This document shows, in pieces, positions 14,916 through 23,082 of a stretch of 29,797 nucleotides of DNA. The notes beneath the pieces are model-generated. The model saw only the letters and a program-made list of their open reading frames with translations, did not search any database and had not been told where the DNA came from. The stretch covers positions 1 through 29,797 of the forward strand of contig JAUVLN010000001.1 in assembly GCA_030600725.1 (NCBI GenBank). Direction: 5' to 3'. The translations under genes and the position numbers were made by a program. How positions within the stretch are numbered: the first letter of the stretch is position 1; the number at the start of each line of letters is the position of its first letter. The stretch is from Thermoplasmatota archaeon. GTDB taxonomy: Archaea > Thermoplasmatota > Penumbrarchaeia > Penumbrarchaeales > Penumbrarchaeaceae.

Positions 14916-17114
14916 TTGGTCGAAGATGAATTATCAGAGGAAGAAACCGATAATATACAGGCGACGGAAGAGGAGAACGACGGGGAGATCAAGGAGGACC
15001 TCACCATTCAGGGAGGGGCTTCCCCCTCCGAGGGCCGGGGAGGGAGCCGGATCGCCATCGTCCTGATCTCACTTATGCTCGTGGTCGCCGGCGGCATTGC
15101 CGGGGTTGTTCTGCTAGGCAAGAACCTGGATGATGGCCCGGACGAAATGGATGATACAGAGCCGGAGATCGACATCATTTCGGAGGATGTCGGATACGAC
15201 GGAATACCCTTCAGCTTCGTTGCAGGGGTGACCGGAATGGATCCGGGTGACATGGTAATATCCTGGGATTTCGGGGACGGACAGACAAACGCGGGAACCA
15301 ATGTGGAACACATCTTCGAGGAGACCGGCATATTCACCGTCACGCTGACCATAGAGGACGATGGAGAGGTGGTCCTGCAAACAACGAAGCTGGTGACGGT
15401 TGCACCCGCATCCGGGCCTGCGGAGGGGCTCCTGCCCGACGGGCGCATCCCTGATTGGAACATCGAGTTCACCGGCGACTGCGGTGAGGGAACACTCGCA
15501 CTGCTGGATATCGTAACCAATCCGGATATGATCATGGAGATCAATATCACCCTGAACGGCCAGGAGAGGAGCTTTGTCGGCGTCGAGCTGATGGAGGTCT
15601 TCAACCTGGCGGGGATCAGGTTCGATGCTGATGATTTCACGGTCATCGGTGATTCCACTTACGCCTCCGATGTATTTACAACACTGAGCCTGCCCTTCAA
15701 CGGGGGAAACTCAACCTACCTAATTCTCACCGAGAATGATAGATGGCTTTCAAATACCGATCTGAACAGCACCTACATGCTCATCGGCCCCGGAGGTGAG
15801 GTGGTGACCAACGTACACACCGTCGATATCGACCCCTTCCATCTTGTGATAACCGGCCAGGGCATCCCCGAGGATATCTCGTTGACCATCGACCGGATCC
15901 ACGAGCTTTTCGAGCTCACCGATTACAACGTATCCGACGGGAGGGAGATGTACCGTTTCTCCGGATATCCCCTGTGGCCGATCCTCGAATACGCCTCGAT
16001 ACTGAGGAACGCCACCGAGGTCTCATTCAAAGCGCTGGACGGATACACCGTGGATTTCCCGGTGAACTACATCCACGACAACCCCGAGAGCGATGATCCC
16101 TTTTTCCTCTCGATCAGCGAGGATGGGGTATTTCACGACCGCCTGAAAGGGCCTTACATGCTCGTCACGCCGGATGCGGATTACCTGGATAACCCCGCCC
16201 AGCCCTGGTACAAGCAGTTCTGGGTGAAGCAGGTATCGAGCATCATAGTGGATGCCGACGACGGCCCCGCACCCGACCTTCCCTGGGGCGAGCCCGAGGA
16301 AGCGGCGCTCAACATCACCTGGGATGGTGGCTCATATTCATTCACCTCCTCCGAACTTGCATCGTATTTCGATCTACTCGTTACGGCGGAATGCACCAAG
16401 GTTAAGAGGACGGGGACCACGATAACCGACGTTTACACCGGAATCCCCGTATTTGATCTGCTTGAACTTGCCGGGGCGCCAGCGGTGTACGGGGGGCTCA
16501 CCTTCATCTCATCCGACGGATACGCCAAGACCGCAGATCCCTGGGAGATATATCAGGGAGAGCTTGCAGGTAATGTGACCATGGTTGCCCTTACAGAAGG
16601 GGGGGAGTGGATATCGGAGGAGGACGGAGGCCTGATGATCGCTGGCTCCCCCCTTGCAAGCAAATACTGGGTATCCATGCTATCCGAGATTCATCTGGAG
16701 GAGTGGTCCCTGGAGGTCAACGATGAGGCGATCACCCTGGGCGATCTGAAGTATTCAGGCTACACCTACTCCGGAAACGCCTCGAAGCTGAGGGACGACA
16801 ACACGACGACCAATGTAACGGCAAAGGGTACGATCGTGTACGATCTCCTGGGCTCATATCTCAACCTCACCGGGATGAACAACATGACCTTCTTTTCAGT
16901 GGATGGATCGAACATCACCATCTCCCTGGATGACCTGAAGGACCGGAAGGCCTGGAATGTCTCCGCATTCCTGGCCTGGGAGGTGGATGGTGAAACCCTC
17001 TACTACCACAGCGGCCTGCTGAGGTTGGTCCTGCCCGATGAGATGATCGATGGTGACGACTGGACGGCAGACATGTGGCTTTCAGGCGTATACCGGATCG
17101 AGGTGACCCCTTGA
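14916..17114 (+). CDS. Membrane-anchored PKD protein with four molybdopterin-binding-like (SUOX-fold) domains
   Basis: The 732-aa protein begins with an acidic cytosolic stretch (about 45 residues), one transmembrane helix (45-66), and a PKD domain (about 80-165) with SWDFGDGQ and FTVTLTIED. Four consecutive domains then resemble the oxidoreductase molybdopterin-binding fold (about 175-300, 303-447, 455-585, 588-732). The tell-tale pattern is a GVxLxxVxxLAG-like helix, then SSDGYAKT / LDGYTVDF, an LxxxEGGEW strand, GSPLAS and a closing K/R-x-V-S-S-I-x-V strand. Only the third has a Cys (about 493) where the Mo-ligand Cys would sit, so most domains may bind a pterin or only keep the fold. The start is TTG with GGAGGTGA five bases upstream. 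Location is outside the membrane. Confidence 0.75.
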   Translation: MVEDELSEEETDNIQATEEENDGEIKEDLTIQGGASPSEGRGGSRIAIVLISLMLVVAGGIAGVVLLGKNLDDGPDEMDDTEPEIDIISEDVGYDGIPFSFVAGVTGMDPGDMVISWDFGDGQTNAGTNVEHIFEETGIFTVTLTIEDDGEVVLQTTKLVTVAPASGPAEGLLPDGRIPDWNIEFTGDCGEGTLALLDIVTNPDMIMEINITLNGQERSFVGVELMEVFNLAGIRFDADDFTVIGDSTYASDVFTTLSLPFNGGNSTYLILTENDRWLSNTDLNSTYMLIGPGGEVVTNVHTVDIDPFHLVITGQGIPEDISLTIDRIHELFELTDYNVSDGREMYRFSGYPLWPILEYASILRNATEVSFKALDGYTVDFPVNYIHDNPESDDPFFLSISEDGVFHDRLKGPYMLVTPDADYLDNPAQPWYKQFWVKQVSSIIVDADDGPAPDLPWGEPEEAALNITWDGGSYSFTSSELASYFDLLVTAECTKVKRTGTTITDVYTGIPVFDLLELAGAPAVYGGLTFISSDGYAKTADPWEIYQGELAGNVTMVALTEGGEWISEEDGGLMIAGSPLASKYWVSMLSEIHLEEWSLEVNDEAITLGDLKYSGYTYSGNASKLRDDNTTTNVTAKGTIVYDLLGSYLNLTGMNNMTFFSVDGSNITISLDDLKDRKAWNVSAFLAWEVDGETLYYHSGLLRLVLPDEMIDGDDWTADMWLSGVYRIEVTP

Positions 17115-17773
17115 CGGGACAGCCACATCTGATCAACGTGATCGGGCTCAAGAAGAGCGGGAAGACCACGGTCACCGAGGGCATCGTGGCTTCCCTCGGG
17201 GCAAGGGGATACCGCGTCGGCACCGTCAAGTCCATGGTGCAGTCGGTTTTCTCCCTGGATACGGAGGGTAAGGATACCCATCGACACGGCAGGGCCGGCG
17301 CGGAGTTCACGGTCTCCCTCTCCCTGGGGGAGACCGTCCTGCTTCAGCGCCACGACGGAGGAAGAAGGGGGATCGAGGAGATCTCGCACCTCTTCCCTGA
17401 AGGGACCCAGTACGTCGTATGCGAGGGGCTGGAGGATCCAGGGGCACCGCAGCTTCAGGTGGTCTGCCTGCGCGATCCCGAGGATATGGAGAGAACCGTG
17501 CAGGTGAGGATGGTCGATCATAAGAGCATAATATGCCTTTCGGGCCTGATCGCACTGAAGGGGAAGGGGAAACTCCCCTACCCCCTTTTCAACATAATGG
17601 AGCCGTCCGAAAGGGAGGAGCTTGTGGACCTGATCGTGGAACGGACCGGATGGCCGGACCCGGCCGGCAGGCCATCCGGACCGATTGTTGACCATGGTGA
17701 GGATTGGAGGCCGGGAGTTCTCCCTCCAGGGAAGATTCCCGAGGTCCCCCCCATGATCCACGGAGGTGAATGA
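17111..17773 (+). CDS. mobB: MobB-type molybdopterin-guanine dinucleotide biosynthesis adaptor
   Basis: This 220-aa cytosolic P-loop GTPase starts INVIGLKKSGKTTVTEGI (Walker A) and continues with GYRVGTVKS and DTHRHGRAGAE, the MobB hallmarks. MobB assists MobA in attaching GMP to molybdopterin to make the guanine dinucleotide cofactor. The last 40 residues are Pro/Gly-rich. I chose TTG at 17111, overlapping the previous stop by four bases (TTGA) with GAGGTGA four bases upstream; longer open sequence belongs to the previous gene. Its presence in the operon is the clearest link to molybdenum or tungsten cofactor metabolism. Confidence 0.88.
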   Translation: MTGQPHLINVIGLKKSGKTTVTEGIVASLGARGYRVGTVKSMVQSVFSLDTEGKDTHRHGRAGAEFTVSLSLGETVLLQRHDGGRRGIEEISHLFPEGTQYVVCEGLEDPGAPQLQVVCLRDPEDMERTVQVRMVDHKSIICLSGLIALKGKGKLPYPLFNIMEPSEREELVDLIVERTGWPDPAGRPSGPIVDHGEDWRPGVLPPGKIPEVPPMIHGGE

Positions 17774-17774
17774 T

Positions 17775-19259
17775 GTGAAGTGGGGGCCGACCATCGCCGT
17801 GGTATTGATCATACTGCTGGCAGCAGGGGCCTTTTTGATTTTTACCCTGCAGGATGAGGGAACAGGGGCATCATTGACCGTGCTGACCCCTTCCTCCACA
17901 CACGAGGTGGATCTCGAGGAGGGGGCCGTTCCGATCCGTCGGATCATCAAGAACACGGGGATGACATACGACAGCTCGACCGTCCTTGCCACCACCACGG
18001 ATGGGGATATCCTATCCGTGGGCGGTGGGACCGAGATATCGGTGAGGGACGGGAGGTGCCTGCTGGGAGGCGATAGCGAGCTCCTTGGCCTTGCGTGGGG
18101 GGGCGGGATGGAGATCACAACGACCATGTCGGTGGCGAGGACCGCCCTGTGCTCCCTGAACCTCTCCGCTCCCGGGGTCCCCCTGGTGTGGACGGACGTG
18201 GAGAGGGTGGTGGTCCTCGAGCTGGACGGATTGGGTTGGGGCCTGTACTCGAATACCAATGGGATGCTGAACAACCTCTCAGGAATGGATGCGCTGATGC
18301 CGGCGCTGACCGCATATCCGCCCATCACCAATGTCGGTACAGCCATGGCCGTCACCGGCCTGCCGCCAGCGGAGAACGGGATCAGGGCCCGGAGCGATCA
18401 CACCCTGCTCAAGCCGACCTTCCTGGATGTGGGGGGAATAGAAGGGCATTCCACGGCCTGGATCGAGGGCGACAGCGGTTTCCTCGATGCCGATATGGAG
18501 AACAATGTGGATTCGGACGGGGACGGCACCATAGACGACGAGATCCATGAGGTGGTGATGGAGCACCTGAGGGCCGGGACGGAGATCATCCTCGGCCACT
18601 ATCACTCGATAGATGACGCAGGCCACCAGAGCGGCCCTGAAAGCGCGGAACAGATGGATGCGGTGGGGAATATCGATCGCTATATCGGCGAGGTGGCGTC
18701 GTTCCTTGAGAACGGAACAGACCCCTCAATTCTCATCGTATTCTCGGACCACGGCATGCACGAGGATGACGACGGGCTGGGGGTTCACGGGGAGTTTAGA
18801 CATAAGGATATGTTCTCCATCGTCGGCTATGAACTTCTTGGCGGAGCGGAGCCCCTTCCCGAACCCGGCCTTATCATAGCGGGCGACATTTCAAACCCCG
18901 TTGAAATAACATTAGAGGAGTTCGTGGAACTGCCCTCGGTTGAGGCCTACCTTGTGGTCAAGGGGTCGAAGGGAGATGAGGGTGGAAACTACAGGGGCGT
19001 GGAGCTGTCGACCGTAATGGAACTGTATACCTCCGGAGACGTCGTAACCATTCGGCTCTCGGCAATCGATGGATACACCGTCACACTCCCCGGGCATTAT
19101 GCCGATGAGGGGAGCGGCGTGATCCTTGCATACGAGAAGGACGGCGAGGGCCTCGGAGATGACGGCCCCATCAGGCTGATCGTCCCCCAATCCCTGGCCG
19201 GGGAGTATAACGGCCAGGAGTGCCTCAAGGGCGTGATAAAGCTGGAGGTGAACCGCTGA
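17775..19259 (+). CDS. Secreted type I phosphodiesterase / nucleotide pyrophosphatase fused to a SUOX-fold domain
   Basis: The 494-aa protein has one N-terminal membrane helix. An alkaline-phosphatase-superfamily domain follows with metal and catalytic residues of the nucleotide pyrophosphatase type: VLELDGLG (Asp about 151), PPITNVGTAMA, HYHSIDDAGHQSG, VFSDHGMHED, and GVHGEF. All expected metal ligands appear present. The last 120 residues (EEFVELPSVEAYL onward) repeat the molybdopterin-binding-like fold of the neighbours (AIDGYTVTLPG, GPIRLIVPQSLAG). This family cleaves phosphodiester or pyrophosphate bonds outside the cell. A cofactor dinucleotide such as MGD is an attractive but unproven substrate. 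Start GTG at 17775 with GGAGGTGA five bases upstream. Confidence 0.82.
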   Translation: MKWGPTIAVVLIILLAAGAFLIFTLQDEGTGASLTVLTPSSTHEVDLEEGAVPIRRIIKNTGMTYDSSTVLATTTDGDILSVGGGTEISVRDGRCLLGGDSELLGLAWGGGMEITTTMSVARTALCSLNLSAPGVPLVWTDVERVVVLELDGLGWGLYSNTNGMLNNLSGMDALMPALTAYPPITNVGTAMAVTGLPPAENGIRARSDHTLLKPTFLDVGGIEGHSTAWIEGDSGFLDADMENNVDSDGDGTIDDEIHEVVMEHLRAGTEIILGHYHSIDDAGHQSGPESAEQMDAVGNIDRYIGEVASFLENGTDPSILIVFSDHGMHEDDDGLGVHGEFRHKDMFSIVGYELLGGAEPLPEPGLIIAGDISNPVEITLEEFVELPSVEAYLVVKGSKGDEGGNYRGVELSTVMELYTSGDVVTIRLSAIDGYTVTLPGHYADEGSGVILAYEKDGEGLGDDGPIRLIVPQSLAGEYNGQECLKGVIKLEVNR

Positions 19260-19768
19260 AAGCCTTACATCTTCTGGTGCCCGCAGTGGGGATCCTGCTG
19301 ATGGTCGTGGGGACCCTGATATACATGGCATCGGACAGGGTTACCCCCGATGAGGATGACTGGTTCATCCGCGTTTCCGGCATGGTTGGGAACGAGACGG
19401 AGATCCACATGGAGGAGTTCAGGGGGCTGAACACCTCCGTTTTCAGCATGGCGCTCGAGGGCACAGGGGAGGATGGAGAGAAACACGATTACAGGGGAAC
19501 CCCTCTAATGGAGCTGCTCGTCGGACAGGGGTTGTATGAAAATGCCACCGGGGTGGCCGTCCGTGCCGCTGACGGGTACTCCAGATCCTTTTCCATTTCA
19601 GAACTCGATGAGGGCATACTCCTCGTCTACGAGAAGGACGGAAAAGAGCTGAAGGGGAGGTCCGAGGGGGGAGATGGACCCATCCGGCTGATAGTGAGCC
19701 AGGAACATGCGGGAACGTTCAACGCCCAGTACAGCGTGAAGTGGGTCAGCGAGGTGGTGGTCTCATGA
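19256..19768 (+). CDS. Membrane-anchored single SUOX-fold (molybdopterin-binding-like) protein, probable CTG start
   Basis: This product of about 170 aa has a short N-terminal helix (LHLLVPAVGILLMVVGTLIY), then one copy of the same domain as its neighbours: RVSGMVGNETEIHMEEF, RGTPLMELLVGQG, AADGYSRSF, LVYEKDGKEL and GPIRLIVSQEHAG. There is no Cys at the Mo-ligand position. The only start that fits the ribosome-binding site (GGAGGTGA, four bases upstream) is CTG at 19256, which overlaps the previous stop as CTGA. The next standard start is GTG 19277, inside the hydrophobic helix. The role is probably ligand capture next to the importer. Confidence 0.72.
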   Translation: MKALHLLVPAVGILLMVVGTLIYMASDRVTPDEDDWFIRVSGMVGNETEIHMEEFRGLNTSVFSMALEGTGEDGEKHDYRGTPLMELLVGQGLYENATGVAVRAADGYSRSFSISELDEGILLVYEKDGKELKGRSEGGDGPIRLIVSQEHAGTFNAQYSVKWVSEVVVS

Positions 19769-20367
19769 GGACCGGGACCCACCTTCTTATCGTCTCCTCC
19801 CTCTCCTTGACCCTGTTGATCTCCATATTCGTCTCGGCCGCATTGACGGATCAAAACGAGGAGGGATGCGACTCGTGCCATGCGGGGAGCCGGCCGGAGG
19901 GCGGATATCAGCTTGAACTGCCTGACATCGTTGTGCTTGCGCCTGACAACGTCTCGTCCGGAGGGTCCTTTCAGCTGCTTGTGAGGATGGTGGAGAGCGA
20001 ACCTTACGACGTGATATCCCCTACAGCATCGCTCGACCTATCCGGCCTCGAGGGCGCGGGGGCGGACAGACTACATGTTGATCTTGAGTTGACGGGCGAA
20101 TATTTCGAGGGCTTCTTCCGGATCCGGGACGTCCACGAGGGGGGGGTCCTGAAGGTGGTCGTTTCATTCACCATACACTACGATCATCCCGACCCGGAGG
20201 ATGGGGATATCGGCACCTACTCGATCGAGAGGTCTCATATGGTCGAGGTTTACGGAGAGGTTCCGGGTGATGAAGAGAGGGGGGATGAGGATACGCCCCT
20301 ACCGCTGATGATCGCGCTTCTCTCCGCTGCGGCCACGGGGGTGATCCTGCGCAGGAAGAGGAGCTAG
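19765..20367 (+). CDS. Exported one-heme c-type cytochrome-like protein with C-terminal anchor
   Basis: The 200-aa protein has an N-terminal signal (LLIVSSLSLTLLISIFVSAAL), one CDSCH heme-binding motif just after it, a beta-rich body, and a C-terminal hydrophobic helix followed by RRKRS. That end resembles archaeal surface anchors. A single c-heme suggests electron transfer or a redox check on the imported compound; this is inference. It starts with ATG overlapping the previous stop (ATGA) and sits in the middle of the ECF operon. Cytochrome maturation genes are not in the window, so heme attachment cannot be judged. Confidence 0.7.
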   Translation: MRTGTHLLIVSSLSLTLLISIFVSAALTDQNEEGCDSCHAGSRPEGGYQLELPDIVVLAPDNVSSGGSFQLLVRMVESEPYDVISPTASLDLSGLEGAGADRLHVDLELTGEYFEGFFRIRDVHEGGVLKVVVSFTIHYDHPDPEDGDIGTYSIERSHMVEVYGEVPGDEERGDEDTPLPLMIALLSAAATGVILRRKRS

Positions 20368-20369
20368 CG

Positions 20370-21956
20370 GTCTCCCTCCGGGGGATCGGCTTCACCTATC
20401 GTTCAGCCGGCAAAAGCACCCTTTCAGGTCTGGACCTTGAGGTTGAACGGGGGGAATATCTGGGCCTCGCCGGCAGAAGCGGCGGGGGCAAATCCACCCT
20501 GCTCTACATCCTGTCGGGGCTTGCGCCAGGATTGATACGAGGGAGCCTGAAAGGGGAAGGTATCGTTCTGGGAAGAAGGCTCCCTCTCTCCCTCCCCGAC
20601 ATATCAATGGATATCGGGGTTGTGTTCCAATCCCCTGCCGATCTCTTCGTCCAGGGCAGATGCAAGGATGAGATATCATTCTCGCTCCGGTGCAGGGGAG
20701 TAGGTTATGATAAGGCGAATTCTATGGCCGTGCGGGCGGCGGAAGAGCTCGGGATCGCCCATCTGCTGGACCGAAGGAGCAGGGACCTCTCCGGCGGGGA
20801 AAAACAGCTGGTTGCCATTGCATCCTCCCTTGCGGTCAAGCCCAGGGTCCTGATCATGGACGAGCCCTCCTCCCAGCTGGACCCCAGGGGCAGACGGAGA
20901 TTCCAAAACGGCATCGAGAGGATCGGAAGGATCCATCCTGACATCACCATCATACAGATAGAGCAGCGTCTGGACTGCCTTCGTTTCTGCGATCAGGTAG
21001 CGGTCCTGGATGGGGGGAAGATCGTTCACAAGGGCCCCTCCTCCAAGGTATTGATGGGGGACCTGGAGAGGTTTTCCCTGAAGGAGGACCCCATGGTGGG
21101 GGCCTACAGGAAGGCGGTTGAACGGGGGTTCCACGACGGAAGCGGCGTCAGGAGGGGCCTCCTTCGGACCATGGGAGATGCGCTTCGGGGGAAGCTTCCA
21201 CCGGTGGAACACAGGGGGAGGTCCGGCTCTCTCTCCCTCGACCTTGAGGATGTATATTACCGATATCCCGGGTCCGGAGGGGGGATACGGGGATTGAACC
21301 TCTCGTTGAAGGGGATCCGTTCCCTGGCGCTGATGGGTCCCAACGGCTCGGGGAAGTCCACGCTTGGAAAGACGATCGCGTCGCTTATCACCCCGGACAG
21401 GGGCACTGTGATGGTAAATGGAAAGGTGTTCTATCTATTCCAGGAGCCCTCCAACATGTTCTTCTCCGAGACGGTGGAGGATGAGCTGGGGGGACTGGAC
21501 GCGGAGAAGATCGGATTGTTGGAACTGCTTGAACTCTCGGACCTGACGGAGAGGGAGCCGCAGCTTCTCAGCCAGGGCGAGAAACAGAGGCTTGCGATGG
21601 TTCTGGCATTGACATCGGGAAGCGATCTTCTGGTGCTCGACGAGCCCTTCAGGTCCCTGGACGGGGTCATGATACGGAAGGTTAAAGGGCTCCTCAGAGA
21701 GGCGTCCACATCGCCCCACATCATCATAACCAACGACCCCGAGGCGGCCTCCTCCGCGGATCGTATGTTGATCATGAAGGGAGGACGGATCGTCGGAGAT
21801 GGATCTCCGCAGGACCTCCTATCCGACCCGCACATGATGAAGGTCCTCAACTGGCCCATGTACGGTGCGTCCGTCATCGCCCGCAGGTCGGGGATGGGGA
21901 GCGGGGGCAGCTATCATCAGATCAAGCTGGCACTGGATAAGGGGGTGAAGGCCTGA
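20370..21956 (+). CDS. Double ABC ATPase of an ECF transporter (CbiO/EcfA-like), no standard start codon
   Basis: Two ABC domains are fused in about 528 aa. Domain 1 has Walker A GRSGGGKST, a Q-loop VVFQSPADLF, signature LSGGEKQL and Walker B VLIMDEPSSQLD. Domain 2 has GPNGSGKST, LSQGEKQRLAM and LLVLDEPFRSLD. Both lack the switch histidine: domain 1 has IEQRL and domain 2 has ITNDP where EHR or THD is expected. The frame is open from 20289 but has no ATG, GTG or TTG until 20532, which lies after Walker A. A start at 20370 (GTC, six bases after GGAG) would give the natural N-terminus SLRGIGFTYR. A sequencing error, a GTG-to-GTC change or unusual initiation are possible. It powers the S/T membrane pair. 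Confidence 0.85.
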   Translation, partial: VSLRGIGFTYRSAGKSTLSGLDLEVERGEYLGLAGRSGGGKSTLLYILSGLAPGLIRGSLKGEGIVLGRRLPLSLPDISMDIGVVFQSPADLFVQGRCKDEISFSLRCRGVGYDKANSMAVRAAEELGIAHLLDRRSRDLSGGEKQLVAIASSLAVKPRVLIMDEPSSQLDPRGRRRFQNGIERIGRIHPDITIIQIEQRLDCLRFCDQVAVLDGGKIVHKGPSSKVLMGDLERFSLKEDPMVGAYRKAVERGFHDGSGVRRGLLRTMGDALRGKLPPVEHRGRSGSLSLDLEDVYYRYPGSGGGIRGLNLSLKGIRSLALMGPNGSGKSTLGKTIASLITPDRGTVMVNGKVFYLFQEPSNMFFSETVEDELGGLDAEKIGLLELLELSDLTEREPQLLSQGEKQRLAMVLALTSGSDLLVLDEPFRSLDGVMIRKVKGLLREASTSPHIIITNDPEAASSADRMLIMKGGRIVGDGSPQDLLSDPHMMKVLNWPMYGASVIARRSGMGSGGSYHQIKLALDKGVKA

Positions 21957-22705
21957 AGGGGGGCTTGAAGGAACTGGATCCCCGCGTGACGTTCATCGGG
22001 GTGATCGTGGTGAGCACGGCCGCATTTGTCCTCGACGGCCCGACAATGCTCCCCCTCCTTCTTATCCTGCTCATCATCTGCATGTACCATTCGGAGGATA
22101 TCCGCAGATACGGAAGGGGCGTTAGGGGGCTTCTGATGATGATGGCCTTCATCGGGTTGGTCCAATCCGTGTATCCGCATGGTGACGGCCTGATCTCTAT
22201 GTCGATCCCGTATGTCGGAGAGTTTTGGGTTTTTTCCGTTATCGGTTTGGAAACAGCTGCGAGGATCATGGGGAGGATCGCCATCCTGGTGATGACCACG
22301 ATGCTCTTTGCATCAACGGTGGATGAGGGTGAGTTCCTGAGGGGGTTGAACAGCTTCAGGATACCCTATCCCGCCATCTTCTCTATCAATCTCGTTCTGC
22401 GTCTGATCCCGGACCTGTCGGAGGATCTGCTGGATATCGAGATGGCCTTCCGGGGTCGGGGCCTGGGCATTAGGAGGGGGTACCTGGGCCGCTGGAGGAA
22501 TTACATCCGTATGATCAAACCGCTCTTTATCAGGCATCTGAGATTGGCCTATCTCATGGGCCTCTCATTGGAGCTGAGGGGGTTTACCGGAAAAAGGCTG
22601 GAAGAACAGGGAAGCGGAAGGGCGCTGAGGCTGTTCGAGAAGGCTATTCTGGCCCTGCTTGTCTCTGGTGAGGTCCTGCTTGTCGCCTGGGGCCTGTTGA
22701 GATGA
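21953..22705 (+). CDS. ECF transporter T-component (CbiQ/EcfT-like transmembrane protein)
   Basis: The product of about 250 aa has five or six membrane helices and the CbiQ-family landmark region: PDLSEDLLDIEMAFRGRGLG followed by SLELRGF, corresponding to the coupling helices with A-R-G type motifs. It joins the S-component to the ATPases in the membrane. The standard start is TTG 21965, but CTG 21953 fits better. It overlaps the previous stop (CTGA) and has GGGGGTGA four bases upstream, the same geometry as the gene at 19256. It is the last gene of the operon and ends convergently with the AsnC-type gene. Confidence 0.85.
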   Translation: MKGGLKELDPRVTFIGVIVVSTAAFVLDGPTMLPLLLILLIICMYHSEDIRRYGRGVRGLLMMMAFIGLVQSVYPHGDGLISMSIPYVGEFWVFSVIGLETAARIMGRIAILVMTTMLFASTVDEGEFLRGLNSFRIPYPAIFSINLVLRLIPDLSEDLLDIEMAFRGRGLGIRRGYLGRWRNYIRMIKPLFIRHLRLAYLMGLSLELRGFTGKRLEEQGSGRALRLFEKAILALLVSGEVLLVAWGLLR

Positions 22706-22707
22706 TC

Positions 22708-22950
22708 CTACACTCCGCCCAGGCTCGACTCGATGAACGTTTCGGTATGCACGACGCCGGGTATGGAGCGGATCTGGCCGATTATGTTGTTGGCGAGGTC
22801 TTCGGGGTCGTCTCCCTTGACATGCACTATGAAATCGTACTCGCCCAGAAGGGGGTAGGCCTCGATGACAAAATCCAGGGTCTTGAGCTTGCTGAAAACC
22901 TCATGCTCCACGGCAACATCACACTTTACCATCATGAAACCGAATACCAT
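22708..22950 (-). CDS. Stand-alone Lrp/AsnC ligand-binding (RAM) domain protein
   Basis: The 80-aa protein consists only of the AsnC/Lrp effector domain: a MVKCDVAVEHEVFSKLK strand-helix, then LLGEYDFIVHVKGDD and IRSIPGVVHTETFI. No DNA-binding helix-turn-helix is present. Such single-domain proteins are common in archaea and bind amino acids or modulate full-length Lrp proteins. The start could be the ATG at 22950 or the MMVK pair six residues later. It ends two bases from the T-component stop, convergently. Confidence 0.88.
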   Translation of the reverse strand: MVFGFMMVKCDVAVEHEVFSKLKTLDFVIEAYPLLGEYDFIVHVKGDDPEDLANNIIGQIRSIPGVVHTETFIESSLGGV

Positions 22951-23035
22951 AAGCAGGGCAATGACATTGACTAGCTTTTAGCTTTTTCCCCATGTAAGGC
23001 GAATATAATTACTGGCGGATGTCCGGGGAAAAAAG

Positions 23036-23082
23036 TTATATCAAAGCCCGTAATCCCACACAGGTGATAGGTCCCTGTGGGA
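23036..23082 (+). promoter_or_regulatory. TATA element and leader hairpin upstream of the MFS transporter
   Basis: TTATAT (about 23036-23041) is followed by TCCCACA (23054-23060) pairing with TGTGGGA (23076-23082). The loop contains GGTGAT, a ribosome-binding-like sequence. The start codon lies 66 bases further on, so the hairpin would be near the 5' end of a leader of about 85 bases. Confidence 0.4.

Noticed and set aside
17003..18355. 450-codon minus-strand frame
   Set aside because: It lies antisense to mobB and the phosphodiesterase, both with clear motifs; it is Ser/Pro/Arg-rich as expected for a shadow frame.
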